A stretch of 64,000 nt of DNA from Grammothele lineata. Its lineage: Eukaryota > Basidiomycota > Agaricomycetes > Polyporales > Polyporaceae. Below, piece by piece: positions 23,540 to 35,839 of this stretch (position 1 is the stretch's first letter; each line of letters begins with the position of its first letter). The notes under the pieces were generated by a model. The model ran no database searches and was not told where the DNA came from. It saw only the letters and a program-made list of their open reading frames with translations. The stretch covers positions 225,691 to 289,690 of the forward strand of contig NDFF03000065.1 of the NCBI GenBank assembly GCA_002150815.3. The letters run 5' to 3'. A program made the translations under genes and the position numbers.

Positions 23540-24477
23540 ATGTCCAACACCATTGCTCTGTGAGTCGCTTCCAACGAGTTTGTCGCGTATTGCTCTGACC
23601 TCTTTCTCAGCTACCCTCTTTCCAACTTCACCTTCAGGTACGCACGCGTGGATTCGGGCATACTCTATGGACACTGAACAACACCTCTGTGCAGCACGAA
23701 GGAGGCACAGCCCGAGGAGGATCCCTCTGTGTCTGCGCGCCTGCAGAGGTTGCAGAACAACTACGAAGACTTCGGGATGCGGAGGACAGTTGAGGGAATA
23801 CTAGTCGTGCACGACCACGGGCACCCGCATATACTCATGCTTCAGATTGCCAACGCTTTCTTCAAACTGTATGTACTCTATTTGTCTGAATGTCCAAACG
23901 TTAACGTCGTGATAGCCCCGGAGACTACTTGAAGCCAGGCGAAGACGAGATTGAGGGCCTCAAGAAGCGTTTGGACGATCGACTCGCGCCGCCCACGGAT
24001 TCCCGGCAGTTCAACTCGTCACATGGCGTTGATAACGAGTGGGAAATTGGCGACTGCTTGGCGCAGTGGTGGCGGCCGAATTTCGAGACGTTCATGGTGC
24101 GTGTTCGTTGCTCGCCTCTAAAGTTCTCGCAGGTGACGCGTCGATCGTGTAGTATCCGTTCGTCCCAGCCCATATCACCAAGCCGAAGGAGTGCAAGAAA
24201 CTGTTTTTGGTACAGATGCCTGAACGCAGTGCGTGAATGCTACTATAGCGCGTTTCCTCTTCTATGCTAACGACTTCGATGCAGAGGTCCTTGCAGTGCC
24301 AAAGAATATGAAACTATTGGCTATCCCCCTGTTCGAATTATATGATAATGCCGCGCGCTATGGGCCTCAACTGTCCGCCATTCCCCATCTCCTCTCTCGG
24401 TAAGCACTCTGGCTATGAGAACGTCTTCGACGCTGATGTAACAATCGTCGGCCAGTTACAACTTCATCTACCAGTAG
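23540..24477 (+). CDS. NUDT21: Pre-mRNA cleavage factor Im 25 kDa subunit
   Basis: Homologue of human NUDT21/CFIm25, which binds UGUA upstream of poly(A) sites and helps choose cleavage sites. The spliced product of about 205 residues starts MSNTIALYPLSNFTF and contains FGMRRTVEGILVVH, an inactive Nudix-type core (KLPGDYLKPGEDEIEGLKK), [33 protein letters not shown] and ends SRYNFIYQ, each strongly family-typical. The first coding exon is 20 nt, and the second (23611-23637) is a 27-nt micro-exon. Later introns have GT donors and AG acceptors; the final intron splits the arginine codon of SRYNFIYQ. It lacks the longer N-terminal extension of the human protein. Confidence 0.92.
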
Positions 24478-24728
24478 ATGCACGAATTTCTCCATTTAAA
24501 AGTAACACCAGTTCTTGCACATAATGGATCCTCCTCAGTCGTCGTTCATGTTCTCGCATTTCTGTTACTCCGTTGCCCGTTTGTGAATGCATGTTTTCCG
24601 TGTTGTTTGACCTGTACACTAGGTTTGAAATGATAGAGTAGAATGTCGAAACTATACACCCACAGATTCGTTCTACTAGAGCCGATAACTCCAGTATATG
24701 ATGCGTCTACGTGACTTGATCAACACTT

Positions 24729-26473
24729 CTATTGTCCTCCAAGCGTAGTGTCCACTACGGCGTCCTCGTCTTGAATACCGCCACCTCTCATTGCACGTAT
24801 CTCTTCTTCTATCATGGACCAGACGATACCAGGATTTGTTCGCAGTGATTGTATACGACCTGGCCGAGGTGGAGGTGTCTTCCTCGGCTCGGCTAGCACC
24901 AGACGCGGGAACAGAGTGTTGATGAACCGCGCTGCCGCCATCTTGTTCTCCTCCTCCCCCGAAATGAACCTGACCGATAAAAGTGATAACGGATGACGAG
25001 CGTCTGTGCTTTGCGCGGAGACTGTCTCTTCGGGTGGTTCCATGTCGACGTCCCCGGCCAGTTTTGTGAGCTTGAGGGTGTGCAATTGAGGACAATACGT
25101 AGCGAAGTGCTGGAGAGATGCGAGAGGCGGCTGCGCGCGGGGCCCGAGAGGCGGCCACGCGAGGACGATATGGCGCACGGCAGGCCACGCCCGGGCGAGA
25201 GCACGCATATCTTCGCCCTCGACATGTAGCACGCGCATGCCTAACGCGAGCGTGACATCCACGAGTTTACGCAAGGCGAGAATTGGGCGCACGACATCAA
25301 CGAGGCGCGGGAACGACACGTCACCGTGCATGTTGAGCATGTTTGACTGTGCCCCGAGGTCGCTCACGACGGAAACATAGAGCGCGCGAAGCTCCTGGGC
25401 GAATGACGCAGCGGCGATCGCTGGAAGGAGAAGCTCGTTCGCAGCGGAGTATGCCTGGTCTTCTGCTTCGAACTTCAGCTCGCGGAGGTTAGGAGCTAGA
25501 AGGAAGCCGGAAAGAAGGGAGAGGATGTCCGAGGAACGGCTCTCGAGTATGCGTAGATCTCGGAGTGCTGGGGCGGGGACAGGCTCCCATGGATCGACGA
25601 ATGCGACCACTCGAGTGACGAGGGTCTCCAGGTGCGACGCGCCATGGAGTATCATGCGTAGCTGGTCCGGGTTGAGAGCGCAAAACCTGTTGTAGATGAA
25701 AAGCTTGCGGAGGGAGGATATGCGGGAGATGTACGGTGCAAGCACGGCCCCAGTCCTGGGCGCGACGCCGGAGACAGTGAGATGACGGAGGGAGGGGGCC
25801 GCGCTAGCGAGACCTGCCAGCGCAAGGTCGGCATCCGGAGCATCCGTGCGAGGTTGTAGCTCTAGCAGAGGGCGAATGACGGACGTCTCTGTGTAGAGGC
25901 GGCTCGTGCTAACGTCGAGGGATTGTAGTGACGAGGAACAGAGGAGTAGAAAGGTTGTATCCTCGGGATCGGCATGCCTCCAAGCAAGCTTCTGGAGGAA
26001 TGGTAGCAGAGTAGTAGAGGGATGGTGTTTAGATAGTGCATGAATCAACTTGAGTTCTTTGGTGACGCAAGCTACCATTTCAATCTCTCGAACGTACGAG
26101 GCCAACACACAGAAGCGTTTCCAGCGAGGTTGCTCTCGAGTGACTAGGTTTCTCACAAAGTCATCCGGGTCGACAAACTGGCATCAAGATAGCATGAGAA
26201 TCGTGGCAATAGCTCAGAAAGCTTGACACGAACTTGCCAGAAAGACGAAATCCACTTTGCTTCTCGAGAGAATTTGTGTTCCGCGAGGAGCATCCATAAA
26301 GGATGAATAGTAGGGAGACATCGCCAGAGAACGCGCGACACGGGTCCCTCCCAAGCACGACATACGCGCGCGCACGTAGCAAGGATAGTTCGGCTTTCTA
26401 GGCTATTGAGGTAGTCTAGTATGTGGAGAAAGATGTCGTAATTGTGCAACGCTGTGTGGACTGCAGAGGCCAT
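24729..26473 (-). CDS. F-box/LRR-type protein
   Basis: A putative SCF ubiquitin-ligase substrate receptor. Two exons (26473-26234 and 26177-24729) give 562 residues. The N-terminus has an F-box-like helix set (YDIFLHILDYLNSLESRTIL then CARVCRAWEGPVSRVLWRCL). The rest is leucine-rich: LASAAPSLRHLTVSG, LQSLDVSTSRLY, LRDLRILESRSSDILSLL and LPAIAAASFAQELRALYV, as in the many F-box proteins of Agaricomycetes. The 56-nt intron ends GATGCCAG. The C-terminus is acidic. Such genes are numerous in these fungi and targets are unknown. It is convergent with the CFIm25 gene (about 250 bp apart) and divergent from the RhoGEF gene. Confidence 0.82.
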
Positions 26474-26816
26474 GCTGTGGTCTGTGGAGGCTATATTGTG
26501 GTTCAGGAACTCTTCCGCGAATCCGTTAATTTCTATTCACCTACATAGAAAGTTCTCGTTCACTTACTACGGACGTGAATTCTCAATACAATATCTTGGG
26601 ATCTCTACCGCTCAAGTTCGAAACAAGCTGCCAGCGTCGCACAACGGTCGGGCACGCGAGTCGAGGTTGCGCGTTTTCGGCCGGCGCGGAACCGCAGCGC
26701 GTGTTGACTACGACCTCCACCGTGCTTCGCCTACACGGGCTTCCCGCCCACTCTCTACCTTTCGCTCGTCTTTGAGCTCGTATTCTTTACGCTCGCTACG
26801 ATCCCTGACTACCGCC
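26474..26816. promoter_or_regulatory. Divergent promoter region of F-box and RhoGEF genes
   Basis: About 340 bp lie between the two start codons. On the plus strand an upstream open frame continues in phase from 26442 into the RhoGEF frame, so a longer N-terminus cannot be excluded. No clear TATA box was seen. Confidence 0.4.
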
Positions 26817-29800
26817 ATGCACTTTGGTCGCTCTCACGCTCGAAACAAGTCTCGTTCTACGCCGCAATTGAACGCACTCTCGCCATCAGCCGCGATGCAT
26901 CCTCCGCCGTTCCTGCCTCCCTCTCACTACGCCGCCGCAGCTGGCATCGCATACTCCAAACCGACCAGCCATTCCGACGTTAAAGACTTCTCACTTCCAC
27001 CCGAGCACCTGGTCAATAATTCGCCCCATATCGAACGAGACGCGGATAGTCCCAAGGATACCCCTCGGAGGTCAGGCAGCACGAAGAAGATGGGTTCCAG
27101 GCGATTTACTGTTTCCCTGGCTCGCTCTGAGGTCAAGACGGAGAAGGAGCCGGAGGCTTCCACTTCTTGGGACCGGCGGAAAAGCCAATTAGGCGATATA
27201 CCCCTCCTCGAGACTCACCTTCTCCCCTCCCTGCGCGATACGGTTGATAGGATGACGAATCCTCCACGCCCCAAATCCCGCATAGATCACGGTGATGATG
27301 CAGACCCGCAACGAAGCTCCTCCTCTCTTAAGCGTGAAAGGTCCTTCAAGACTCCTATCTCTTCTCGGGTTCCGCCGAAGTCGAACCCCTCGCATTCGCC
27401 TGAGTCAAGATTAGGCTCGGGCATTCCCCGTTTGAACGCCACTACCTCTGCGGACTCAAACCCTGTTGGGAGGTCCTCTGCTCGGTCTACCGGCATCTCC
27501 CCAGTCGCGCCAACCTCGTCTCTTCGACCTCAAGTTCAGTCGCGTCAAATTGGAGGCTCCGATCCAGGGCTGCTCCACGATGACAGTTTGTCCGGCTCTG
27601 AGTACGACTCGGTGTGTATTCATCCAACGTTCATAATCTCAACAACTTTTCATTCTTTGCCAGCGTCCAGAGGCACACGCCTACGAACAGCCAGGCCGAT
27701 TTCCCTTTTCTCCAGCCATGCGGTCGACTCCCAGGCCTGCAAGCTCTCTTCCAAGGCCAAAGAATGGCGTCAAATCCAAGTCAAATCCGGGCACACCTCG
27801 GGCGCATTTACGCTCAACCGCCTTCGCGACCCCGCAACCTAACCGATCGTCTGTATCGCCTATGGCACAGAGTTCACTCCCGCGACCCAGGGCACTCAAA
27901 CACGCTCCGGTCTATCCTAGCGACAGCGGCTCTGACCTTGAGCGTCGTGTCAGCGTGCATCGTTCGTACGGGAGGCTAGTAGTGACAAATGCCGACATCA
28001 TCCCAAGCTCGTCCGAAAGTGACCACGGCTCCCGTCGAGCTCCCTCTCGAGGTACTGCCCCCATGTCAACGCCACATGCAACGAAGTCTCCGAGCTCTAG
28101 AACGCCTCGATCTCACTCCCGTGTACATCTCCGTCGAGATCAACCGCCCACCGTTCCCGTCGATTCATCCCACACTCACGCCACGATTGGTCTCGGGTTG
28201 AACATGGGTGCAACCTCCGTGCCCAGACGCAACAACCCTGCCCCTGCGAGTGACGACGACAGCATCTATGAGGACGATCTCTCCGAGCATGCATTATTGA
28301 CCGATGAACCAGCTTTCATGTCTGATGCCGATGACGAAAGTTTCTATGAGGATGCTCCCCCAGCCCTTCCGCCGACTCGACGTTCACGAGCGTCTGATAT
28401 CGATCGTGATCAACGTCGGCAGCAGGCGCTCCTCGGACTCGTTGACGGCCTGGATCGTGACTATGGAAAGAGTCTCAACACGACAAGCGGGTTCAGCGCA
28501 GGGATGAGTACAAGCGACGGGAGTTACAGTGGGCAAGGCCTCGCGATCAGCGGATCTACTGACCTTCCGCAGCTCCCCCATCCGGAAAGGCATCTAGCGA
28601 GCTCGCAAAATCGCCAGGATCCTGGACATATGTCTTCAGGCCGTGAGTGGGACGAGGAGTCAGCTTATTCCGACGGAGATGATTTAGTCGACCAGCCAAG
28701 CACGTCTTTGCGACAAGGCAGACCCTCATGGAGACAACCGATGCTGGCAGGCAACCCTCAAAAGTATACACGGCTATCGGGGGAGCCGCATCAGCCCTCG
28801 CCACCCCTTTTGCTCTCGCGGACGTCGCCTTCTATGTCTCCCAAGCCTACCGTCTCCGCTCGTTCTGTGTCTCCTCTGCCACCATCTTCTCGGCTCGGTT
28901 CTCAGTCTCAGTCTCAGTCTCGGTCTCAATCTCAGTCTCGTTCTCAATCTCGGTCTCGGTCACCTCGACCACCGTATCTTAATGCTGTGTCTGGTCGGCG
29001 AGAAAGCCAAAAGACTGCGATTCCTCGGCTTGAATCTACAAAGCCTAGATCTCGCATCTCCCACTCGCCGATGAATGATTCAACGGACATCTCTCCACGC
29101 ACCGAAGATGTAGGCCTTCGAGAACGTCTGGCGTTTGGCATCCCGGAGTCTCTCTCTTACTGTGGCAGCAACGGAACGTCGGAGGAGCAAGTCGTGGTCG
29201 AACGACCTGTAATTTCTCGCCAAGATAGCTCTTGGTCATCGTCTGGACCGCGTCTCTCTCATGCCGACAGTCAATTGTCTTTCGCCCAAACTGAATTAGA
29301 CGAACACTCGCGCTTCAGCAAAGAATTGAGCAAAGGAGCTGCGGCTCTATTCGAGACATTGGCTTCCACGGGCGGCCCTCAAACCAACCGACGTCGCGAA
29401 CAGAGCGTGATGGGGAAAGCAAAGACGCCGGCGGCCGAACCACACACTCGGGATACGCGTACTGCTCTCAAAGCTATATCTGGGGCTGAGTCTTCTGTGC
29501 CTGAAACTGCTCTCGGTCGCGATATGAGGAGTAAAATTCGACGGCGTTCATTTGATTCCCAGTCCTCTGCTACCGGCTATAGCCCTCCCTCGGTGTACGA
29601 CGACCCTCACTCTCCTGACACCGGCCCGTTTCCAGATACCAAGGCCATCTCGATTCTGATCCCTGTACGCTCTTCCCACTCTTCTCACCGCACGGTACCT
29701 AGCGTCCCGTCCACACCCTTGGAGACTCCTCACGTTCCCAGCGACAACTACCACCAACCTCCCGAAACGGAAGATCGCCAAGCCTTCCTCCACGCCATCC

Positions 29801-31608
29801 TCGCCTCGGAGAAAGCATTCGTCAAGTCCGCGCGGGCGGTGATTCGGACGTATCTACTACCGCTCCGCGCACGCGATTCTCGCGCGTGGCTGCCCGGGCT
29901 CCCGCCCACCCTCGCACGTGTCTTCGACTGGATAGAGGACATCGTCAATGTACACACAACGCTTGTGCGCGCACTGGCCGTATCGTCGGAACGGCCGGGA
30001 GTAGCAATGCGTGCTTTACGGACGTTTGTCGCGCAACTGGAGGTGTACGCCCCGTACGTTGTAAAGCAAGAGGGTGCGCGCGAGGCGTTAAAATGGCACA
30101 TCACCCAAGACCACGGCGAATTCGGAGAGTATATACGTATGAAGTCGATGGCTCACGGAAAGCTGAAGCGGGACGGGGAGAGTCAGTGGACGCTGGAGAG
30201 GCTTGCCGAGGAGCCTGCGAGGAGGTTGACCCAGTACCCTAAGCTTTTTCAAGTGAGTCGTAACGCGGCTCAGCCCGATGAGCCTCTTTTTCTGACTAGT
30301 ATTCTGCAGCGGTTGAGCGATCTCACGCCACGCGGGCATCCTGAACACCTTGCGGCCTTGTCTGTCATGTACGCAGCGCGTACAGCAATGCGAGTTTTGG
30401 ACGAGGTCAAGGCCCGGGAAGAGGAATACGAGTTCGTCAAGGACCTCTCCGCTCGAATCGACGGTCTTTCGACCAGCGTTCCTCTCGCACGGCGTGCGCG
30501 CCGGCTGCTGTGGTACGGCACGTTGTGCCAGCACGATTCTCCTCATCGAAGGGAGTCAGCTTTAGCTCCCACCCAACACCCACTTGACAGGCGCGACTTC
30601 AACTTGACCAAGCGCCCGCCTGCGCAGCGAACGTCGAAGCTGGCGTCTGCCGTACGCGTCTGGGACGCTCGGCGCTCGCGTGGAGGCTCGCTCAGCTCCT
30701 CGTCCGTGTCGTCAATGCTCTCCGCCCACGCATCGGACACGTCCTCCAGCGCAGATATGCTGGTCACGCCGAGAACGGACGAGTTTCCGAGCGGCGTCGG
30801 GCCTCGTGGGCGGTCGAGTTCCATGTCGAAGCTCGCGCCCCGGAACCAGCAGCCTCGTGGCTCGTCATGGGTCCCCCCGGTACCATATAGGGATGACATC
30901 CGCACTCGTGAGAAGGTTCTGAACGTTATGGTGTTCACTGATCTCGTCGTATTTGCGGAAACGAACGAGGCAGGCAGTCCAGAAGAAACCCAGAGGTGTC
31001 CTCTGCTCGGCGACGTCGGGCTGTCGAGGATTCTGGACGTGTCGGAACACGGTACGAGGGTCTGCAGTCGGCCTTGTTCTCTTCCAGCTGATCACGTCCC
31101 TCTAGATCATGCCGTCAGACTCAGCCTCATCGCGGTTGCTCCAGGCCAACTCGACACGGGCGTAATCGCGGAAGACGTATCAATCTGCGAATTCTCGCTC
31201 GCTCTTCCCATTAATGCAGCCGACAGCAGCGGCGCAGGAGAAGGCAACAACAAATACACCCTTCTCGAGGCACTGCGCAAATGCCAGCAGCACACCGTGC
31301 GATCACTCTCGTTCCCGTCGCTGCCCGGCAGTTTCATGGCCGATCTCGAAATTGATACACGCCAATCACTCGCGGGTATCCTCTCGTCTGGGTTGCCTCT
31401 TCCGAAGAGCCCGTCTATCCAACAACTCGAAGACACGGCACGAAGACAACAGCAATCGCAGCAATCCGGCCAGAATATACCTGACGCGGATGGCGAGCGC
31501 GAGGAACGCGGTTGGTGGACGTTGCGTTTCCAGCAGGTGCTTCGGGAAATACAGAGGGAGGAGATTCCAGTCATGATAAGCGTCCCCTGGAGGGAAACCT
31601 ATCAATGA
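26817..31608 (+). CDS. Rho guanine-nucleotide exchange factor (DH-PH-like)
   Basis: A large signalling protein expected to activate Rho-family GTPases in polarised growth. Three exons (26817-27611, 27664-30252, 30310-31608) give 1,560 residues; the last intron is 57 nt and stays open in frame. Residues 1-660 are Ser/Pro/Arg-rich and probably disordered. The DH domain begins near residue 960 with RQAFLHAILASEKAFVKSAR and ends with the conserved ARRLTQYPKLFQ-RLSDLTP and AARTAMRVLDEVKAREEEYE. A PH-like region follows (RRLLWYGTLCQHD, then EKVLNVMVFTDLVVFAE after a long Ser-rich insert). The start chosen is MHFGRSHARNKSR. An in-frame upstream extension is possible. The target GTPase cannot be told. 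Confidence 0.83.
28893..28966 (+). repeat. Coding microsatellite (TCTCAG/TCTCGG-type)
   Basis: Interrupted hexamer repeats of TCTCAG, TCTCGG and TCTCAA lie within the RhoGEF coding sequence and encode a Gln-Ser/Arg-Ser run (SQSQSQSRSQSQSRSQSRSR). Unit length six keeps the frame, so copy-number changes would alter protein length without frameshift. Confidence 0.85.
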
Positions 31609-31920
31609 AAAGTGAGCAGTTGGAAAGTATATACTAGCTAGTAATCTGGATCCGCGTTGTTGAACGACGCAGACCGCGGCGTAGTCCTTGACATGTTGGT
31701 TTGTTGTGATGTTTTCGCAATACGATGTTCGATATTCTCTCCCTCGCGCCACTGTGAGTACATTGAGACATCAAGGGCCCCTGAAAATGGACGAGAGGGT
31801 CCCTCTCAGGAGCTTTCTTCCGACCAGAGAGGGATGGGGAAAATGAGGATTGCAAGTACAGTAGCTAATACACGTATCGAATCGTAATCCAGAGTAAGAG
31901 TCCACAACCCCTCGCCGATC
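31609..31920. other. Convergent intergenic region
   Basis: About 310 bp lie between two stop codons facing each other. It holds the two 3' UTRs; no other feature is seen. Confidence 0.5.
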
Positions 31921-33190
31921 CTATGAGCCTCCACGACTTGCGACTCCTGTCAGGACGGGCAAATGCACGCGCGAGCTAATGAACTCCGCGGCACGCGACC
32001 GCACGAGGTAGAGTGGGGATGGCTGTGGCGGCGCCAACGCAGCCCGCGTCCGCTCCTCCTCTGCCTCCCTGAGTGCGCGTTCCTCCGCCTCCGCCTCCTC
32101 GAGTGTCGCGCCGAGCCCCCGTGCGGGCAGCTCGATCACGCCGAGCTCCATATGCGGAAGCTCAGGTTCTGGGCCTTCGACGGCAGTGCGCGTACTCCAG
32201 CGCTTCTTGGCCTGCACCTCGAACGGCATGCTGATGATGACCACTGTGCGTACGCGCTCCTCTTCCGGATCAGGCGTGAGCGGCCGCTTCTCCTTTTCCT
32301 TCTCCTTGAGCGTGGAAGTGGTGGTAAGCATGGACGCTCGCCGCGCGTCGAGAGAGCGCCCACGCGCCGGGCTGGTAGAACCGTGATGGGACTCGGAGGG
32401 CGGGGGTGGCAGTGATGACGATGGCAAGTCGGACGTTGGACTTGGTGCAGATGGAGGTGGAGCGGGGGACGATGGGCGGCGGTGACCTCTGCCGGGCCAC
32501 CACCACCGTCGTGAGCGTGGAGGCTGGGATCCCGCATCCAGCGCCGGAGACGACGGCGTGGGTACACGGGCGGGATTGGAGGGGGCGAGTGAGGGAGGCG
32601 TGGGGGAATCCGTGCGCCCGAGCTCGGGATTGCGAGGCTTAGGCGGGTTGAGCCACCTGCATGAGACGGGCTACGGGAGCGGCGAGGAGGAAGAGACGAG
32701 CGCGAAGGCGGAACGGAGGTCAGCACGGCGATGCGGGGCTCGGAGCGCCCGCGCGCGCCACGGACGGAAGACGCACCATAATTACATCCCATGCATGCAG
32801 CTCGTCGTCGCCAAGCTTCTCTCTCGCCTTCCGCTTTTCGGACATGTGCCCCTCCTCCGCGAGCAGGTCCTCGCCGACATAGACCTCGAACATGCGCGGG
32901 CGGTCGCCTGGGTCCGGGCGCAAGAGTGGGTGAGTACCGTTCGCGATCGCCTGCGCGAGCATCTGCCGGCGGTAGCGCCGAAGGCAATACGTGCGCGCGA
33001 TGACGGTGGCGGATACCAGGAAGAGGAGGACGACAGTCGCTGTAACAATGACGATCTCAGTGATTTTTGACAGTGAGGACGACGAGCCCATGCTGCCGCC
33101 GGAAGTTTGTGAAGAGGTAGCGCGCGGCGGGAAGGAAAAGGTGGGTGTGCTCGTAAACGAGAAGGTAGGCGTGCTCGCGAACGAAGTCAT
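31921..33190 (-). CDS. Single-pass membrane protein of unknown function
   Basis: Two exons (33190-32777 and 32670-31921) give 387 residues. The N-terminal 42 residues are Ser/Thr/Phe-rich with a near-duplicate STPTFSF unit and no typical signal peptide. A single hydrophobic helix (about 43-65, ITEIVIVTATVVLLFLVSAT) is followed by a basic stop-transfer (RTYCLRRYRRQ), suggesting N-out/C-in topology. The cytosolic part has a conserved-looking segment (DRPRMFEVYVGEDLL), a long Pro/Ser-rich stretch and a Glu-rich helix (EEAEAEERALREAEEER). Similar Ser-rich single-pass proteins are common and uncharacterised in Agaricomycetes. The 106-nt intron is longer than most here. Confidence 0.7.
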
Positions 33191-34854
33191 AAAGGTTCAT
33201 AAACAAGCAGTCGTAACTGGAGCCGGTGCGGAGCCTGCGCGCGTAGAAAGGACGGAGGAGAGGGAGTATGAGGTCGCGGGGGATGTGGCCGCGGAGGACG
33301 GGACAGCGGAGGACGAGCGCGGAGTGGGAGAGGTTCAGATAGAGTGGGGGCGCATCGCGAACACAGAAAGAAAGCGCAACGGGGCAAATGCGGAGCTGTA
33401 TGTATACTCGCGCGCGATGGCGAGAGCGAGGCTCGATGCGCGCAGGCGTATGACATGGGTACGACACAACGCGCGCGCTCGAGCGGCCGTTCGCAGTCCG
33501 GCCGCGGCCCAAGGGGACAGTAACGGATAGCCTAAATTGAAAGATCCGCTTCTGATTGGAGGACGAAGGCGCGCGCCCCGTGACAGCCGCAAGATGGCAC
33601 AGCTCGTCGACACCCAACCTCGAAACGGAGCCAAGAGGATTGCAGGAACAACACGTACCAAGGAAAGTGTACACTGGAGGATAGGTCATCCGTCGTTCCT
33701 CAGCAACCGTTCCGGCCAGATCAGTCAACCACAAACTCACAGTACAGTGATGCAGATGACGTCAGCTGTACCCCTGGGTTCAACGGAAACTCGTTCTCGT
33801 TACCCCTCGCCGTCGACGAAGGCGTGCTGGAAGACGAGATTGACGACATGGCCAACGTTCTCTCGTAGCAGAGGCCAGAATACGGGCGAGAGAGCGTCGG
33901 AAGGGAGGATCAGAGGGGCTGGGAACGCGACGCGCTCCGTCTACAGCGCTGAAATGCGAAATGTGGCTTCCTCGAGTCGTGCTTACTTGAGCGCAGCGCC
34001 GGGGCATGTATTTCCATTACCGTGGAGACTTTCTGCGTTCTTCGCGTACAAACCTGGCGTGCTTGGGACATTCGGGCCTCTAATAGAGCCGCAGCAAGAC
34101 AGACCGAGGACGGGTGGGAATGACGAGAACGGAACGCTGGATAGATCGGGAGGGTGAGAGTCAGGGTGTGTACGCGTGCGGACACTCCCAAAAACATGTC
34201 CGCGCGATATGACATACCAAAATCAACTCAATTAGCTTCACCAGGACGGCCGCTGACGTGGGAGGCACCGCGCCCGTCTTGGAAGGACATCCTGAAGCAA
34301 CCGACTCCAAAGAACAGCGGACGTCAATATCAGCATCATGCTCTAAAGAAGACTCTCCGCAGCAGGGGTATTCTGTATGCACAGAAGAGCCGCGGATCCG
34401 CAACAGCGCAAGGTCCCGTAGCACTCTTGGCGCTCGCGACTCGGCGTAGTGTCGCGGAGAAGTGATCATGCGAGAGGATGAAAGACGCTCGTAGGGAAAC
34501 GCCCTGATATCGACAGCGGCTGTGCAGTTCGATACCGTGCTGCGCGATGATAACTTTTGCCGACGACCGTCAAAGGATACGTCCCACACACACGAGAAGA
34601 CGGTCAACTGCCAAACAGTCAGTCCCTTCAGTCCGTTGGCACCGGTGCAAGTCACGAGCGTACTAAACCCGTACCAGACGTCTGGGAATTCCTTTAAGAC
34701 GTGTTTCAGCGGGTAGGTGGCAGAATTGGAAGGCCAGCGCACTTGACTTAACAGTGAGAAATTCCGGGACGGACATACGCCAGATGTTCGCGTAGACATT
34801 TGGATGAAACATGTCGCATTTGGAAGTTTGGGGATTGGATAGAAAGGAGCTATG
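33191..34854. other. Intergenic region with weak coding-like stretches
   Basis: About 1.65 kb without a confident gene. A plus-strand open frame ends near 33870 with a plausible peptide (GNSFSLPLAVDEGVLEDEI), and a 212-codon minus-strand frame spans 34161-34799, but neither has a recognisable domain or consistent splice sites. The segment near 34709-34755 resembles the 5' half of a tRNA-Leu and is discussed among the rejected items. Confidence 0.4.
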
Positions 34855-35559
34855 TTAGTCGCTCCAGCGACAAATACGGATGGATATGCATTGGAGGTCG
34901 ATTCGGCGCGAAAAAAGCTCGACTATTGAGCACCAAGCTGTACATGCGGCGACGGTGACACATACGGCGAGGACAAGGAAGTGGTGGGTACGGGTGATAA
35001 GCCGATGAAAGCGTGCATTGGGATGAAGACGGGAATGCGGGAGGGAAGTTTGGGTGGGAGAGGGAGGGCGAGGACGGACACCAAGCCCACGCGGAACCAC
35101 GTCACGGTCTCGACAGTTAAGATGCTCGAGTACCGCGTCAAGGTGCGTCCGCGCCAGCTCGTCGAGGTCGCAGAGCGGGCCGTCCGGGGCACACACCCCG
35201 GCGACGCGTCCAGTCGGGCAGGGCGCGCGGGCGGCGGCGCAGGGCGGGAGGAAGAAGACGAGCGGTCCGAGCCAGATCGTCCTCACGCGGATCCCGGCGT
35301 CGAACATGCCCCAGGTGCACCCCGCATTCATTGAGGTGTTCGAGGGGGAGCGGCGACGGCGCGAGAAGCAGGCAAGAAAGTCGCCCCAAAAGCACACAGC
35401 AGCGACGCAGGATCTGGGGCTCGAGGGCGTGGCGGGCCCATCGCGCACGACGGCATCGGCGAGGAAAGGTTTAGGCAGGGCCGCGCACGCCTCGACGCTG
35501 AGAAGCTCGTGCCGTGAGTCGCACGGTTCGCGATTGTCGAAATACCACGGAGCCGACAT
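34855..35559 (-). CDS. Hypothetical protein with a possible C-terminal membrane helix
   Basis: A single 234-residue open frame starts at an ATG at 35559 (MSAPWYFDNREPCDSRHELL). GC at third codon positions is high in its first half, which supports coding. It is Cys-rich (at least 13 Cys) and has hydrophobic stretches (VRTIWLGPLVFFLPP and near the end FLVLAVCVTVAACTAW). I do not recognise the family. The last third could instead be an intron with a different downstream exon, since another frame also stays open there. Both strands are open, so it may be spurious. Confidence 0.35.
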   Translation of the reverse strand: MSAPWYFDNREPCDSRHELLSVEACAALPKPFLADAVVRDGPATPSSPRSCVAAVCFWGDFLACFSRRRRSPSNTSMNAGCTWGMFDAGIRVRTIWLGPLVFFLPPCAAARAPCPTGRVAGVCAPDGPLCDLDELARTHLDAVLEHLNCRDRDVVPRGLGVRPRPPSPTQTSLPHSRLHPNARFHRLITRTHHFLVLAVCVTVAACTAWCSIVELFSRRIDLQCISIRICRWSD

Positions 35560-35839
35560 CGTAAATGGAGGATACGCTGAAGAAGCGCGTTGTCGGCCAG
35601 GTCAGTGATACCGTCCGCATATCCTGCGCAGCTATGCCTATGCCAGGGTACGTTCGAGCGCAGTCCAAATGTCAAGGATCCAGTGTTATGATCTCAACAG
35701 TAAAAGTAGCATGGCATAAGTCCGACCCTAAGAGGTAAAGCAAAACTCATTCTACTATTCTTTTCCCTGATTGAATAGTCGCTTCATGTGCACGTTTACT
35801 TCCGTGACGGTGTGCACAAAGCGTAGAGTTATAGCCCAC

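Noticed and set aside
33057..33740. Long minus-strand ORF overlapping the start of the membrane-protein gene
   Set aside because: It overlaps a better supported gene on the same strand in another frame and has no domain.
33594..34157. Plus-strand ORF upstream of the tRNA-Leu-like stretch
   Set aside because: No recognisable domain; an alternative frame over the same bases is equally open, and splice signals are inconsistent.
34709..34775. Stretch resembling the 5' half of a tRNA-Leu(UAA) (GGTGGCAGAATTGG ... GACTTAA)
   Set aside because: The anticodon stem pairs poorly and no T-arm or matching acceptor 3' strand follows, so it is at best a decayed or chance match.
34161..34799. 212-codon minus-strand ORF
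   Set aside because: Open but with poor codon character in its second half and no domain; likely chance.
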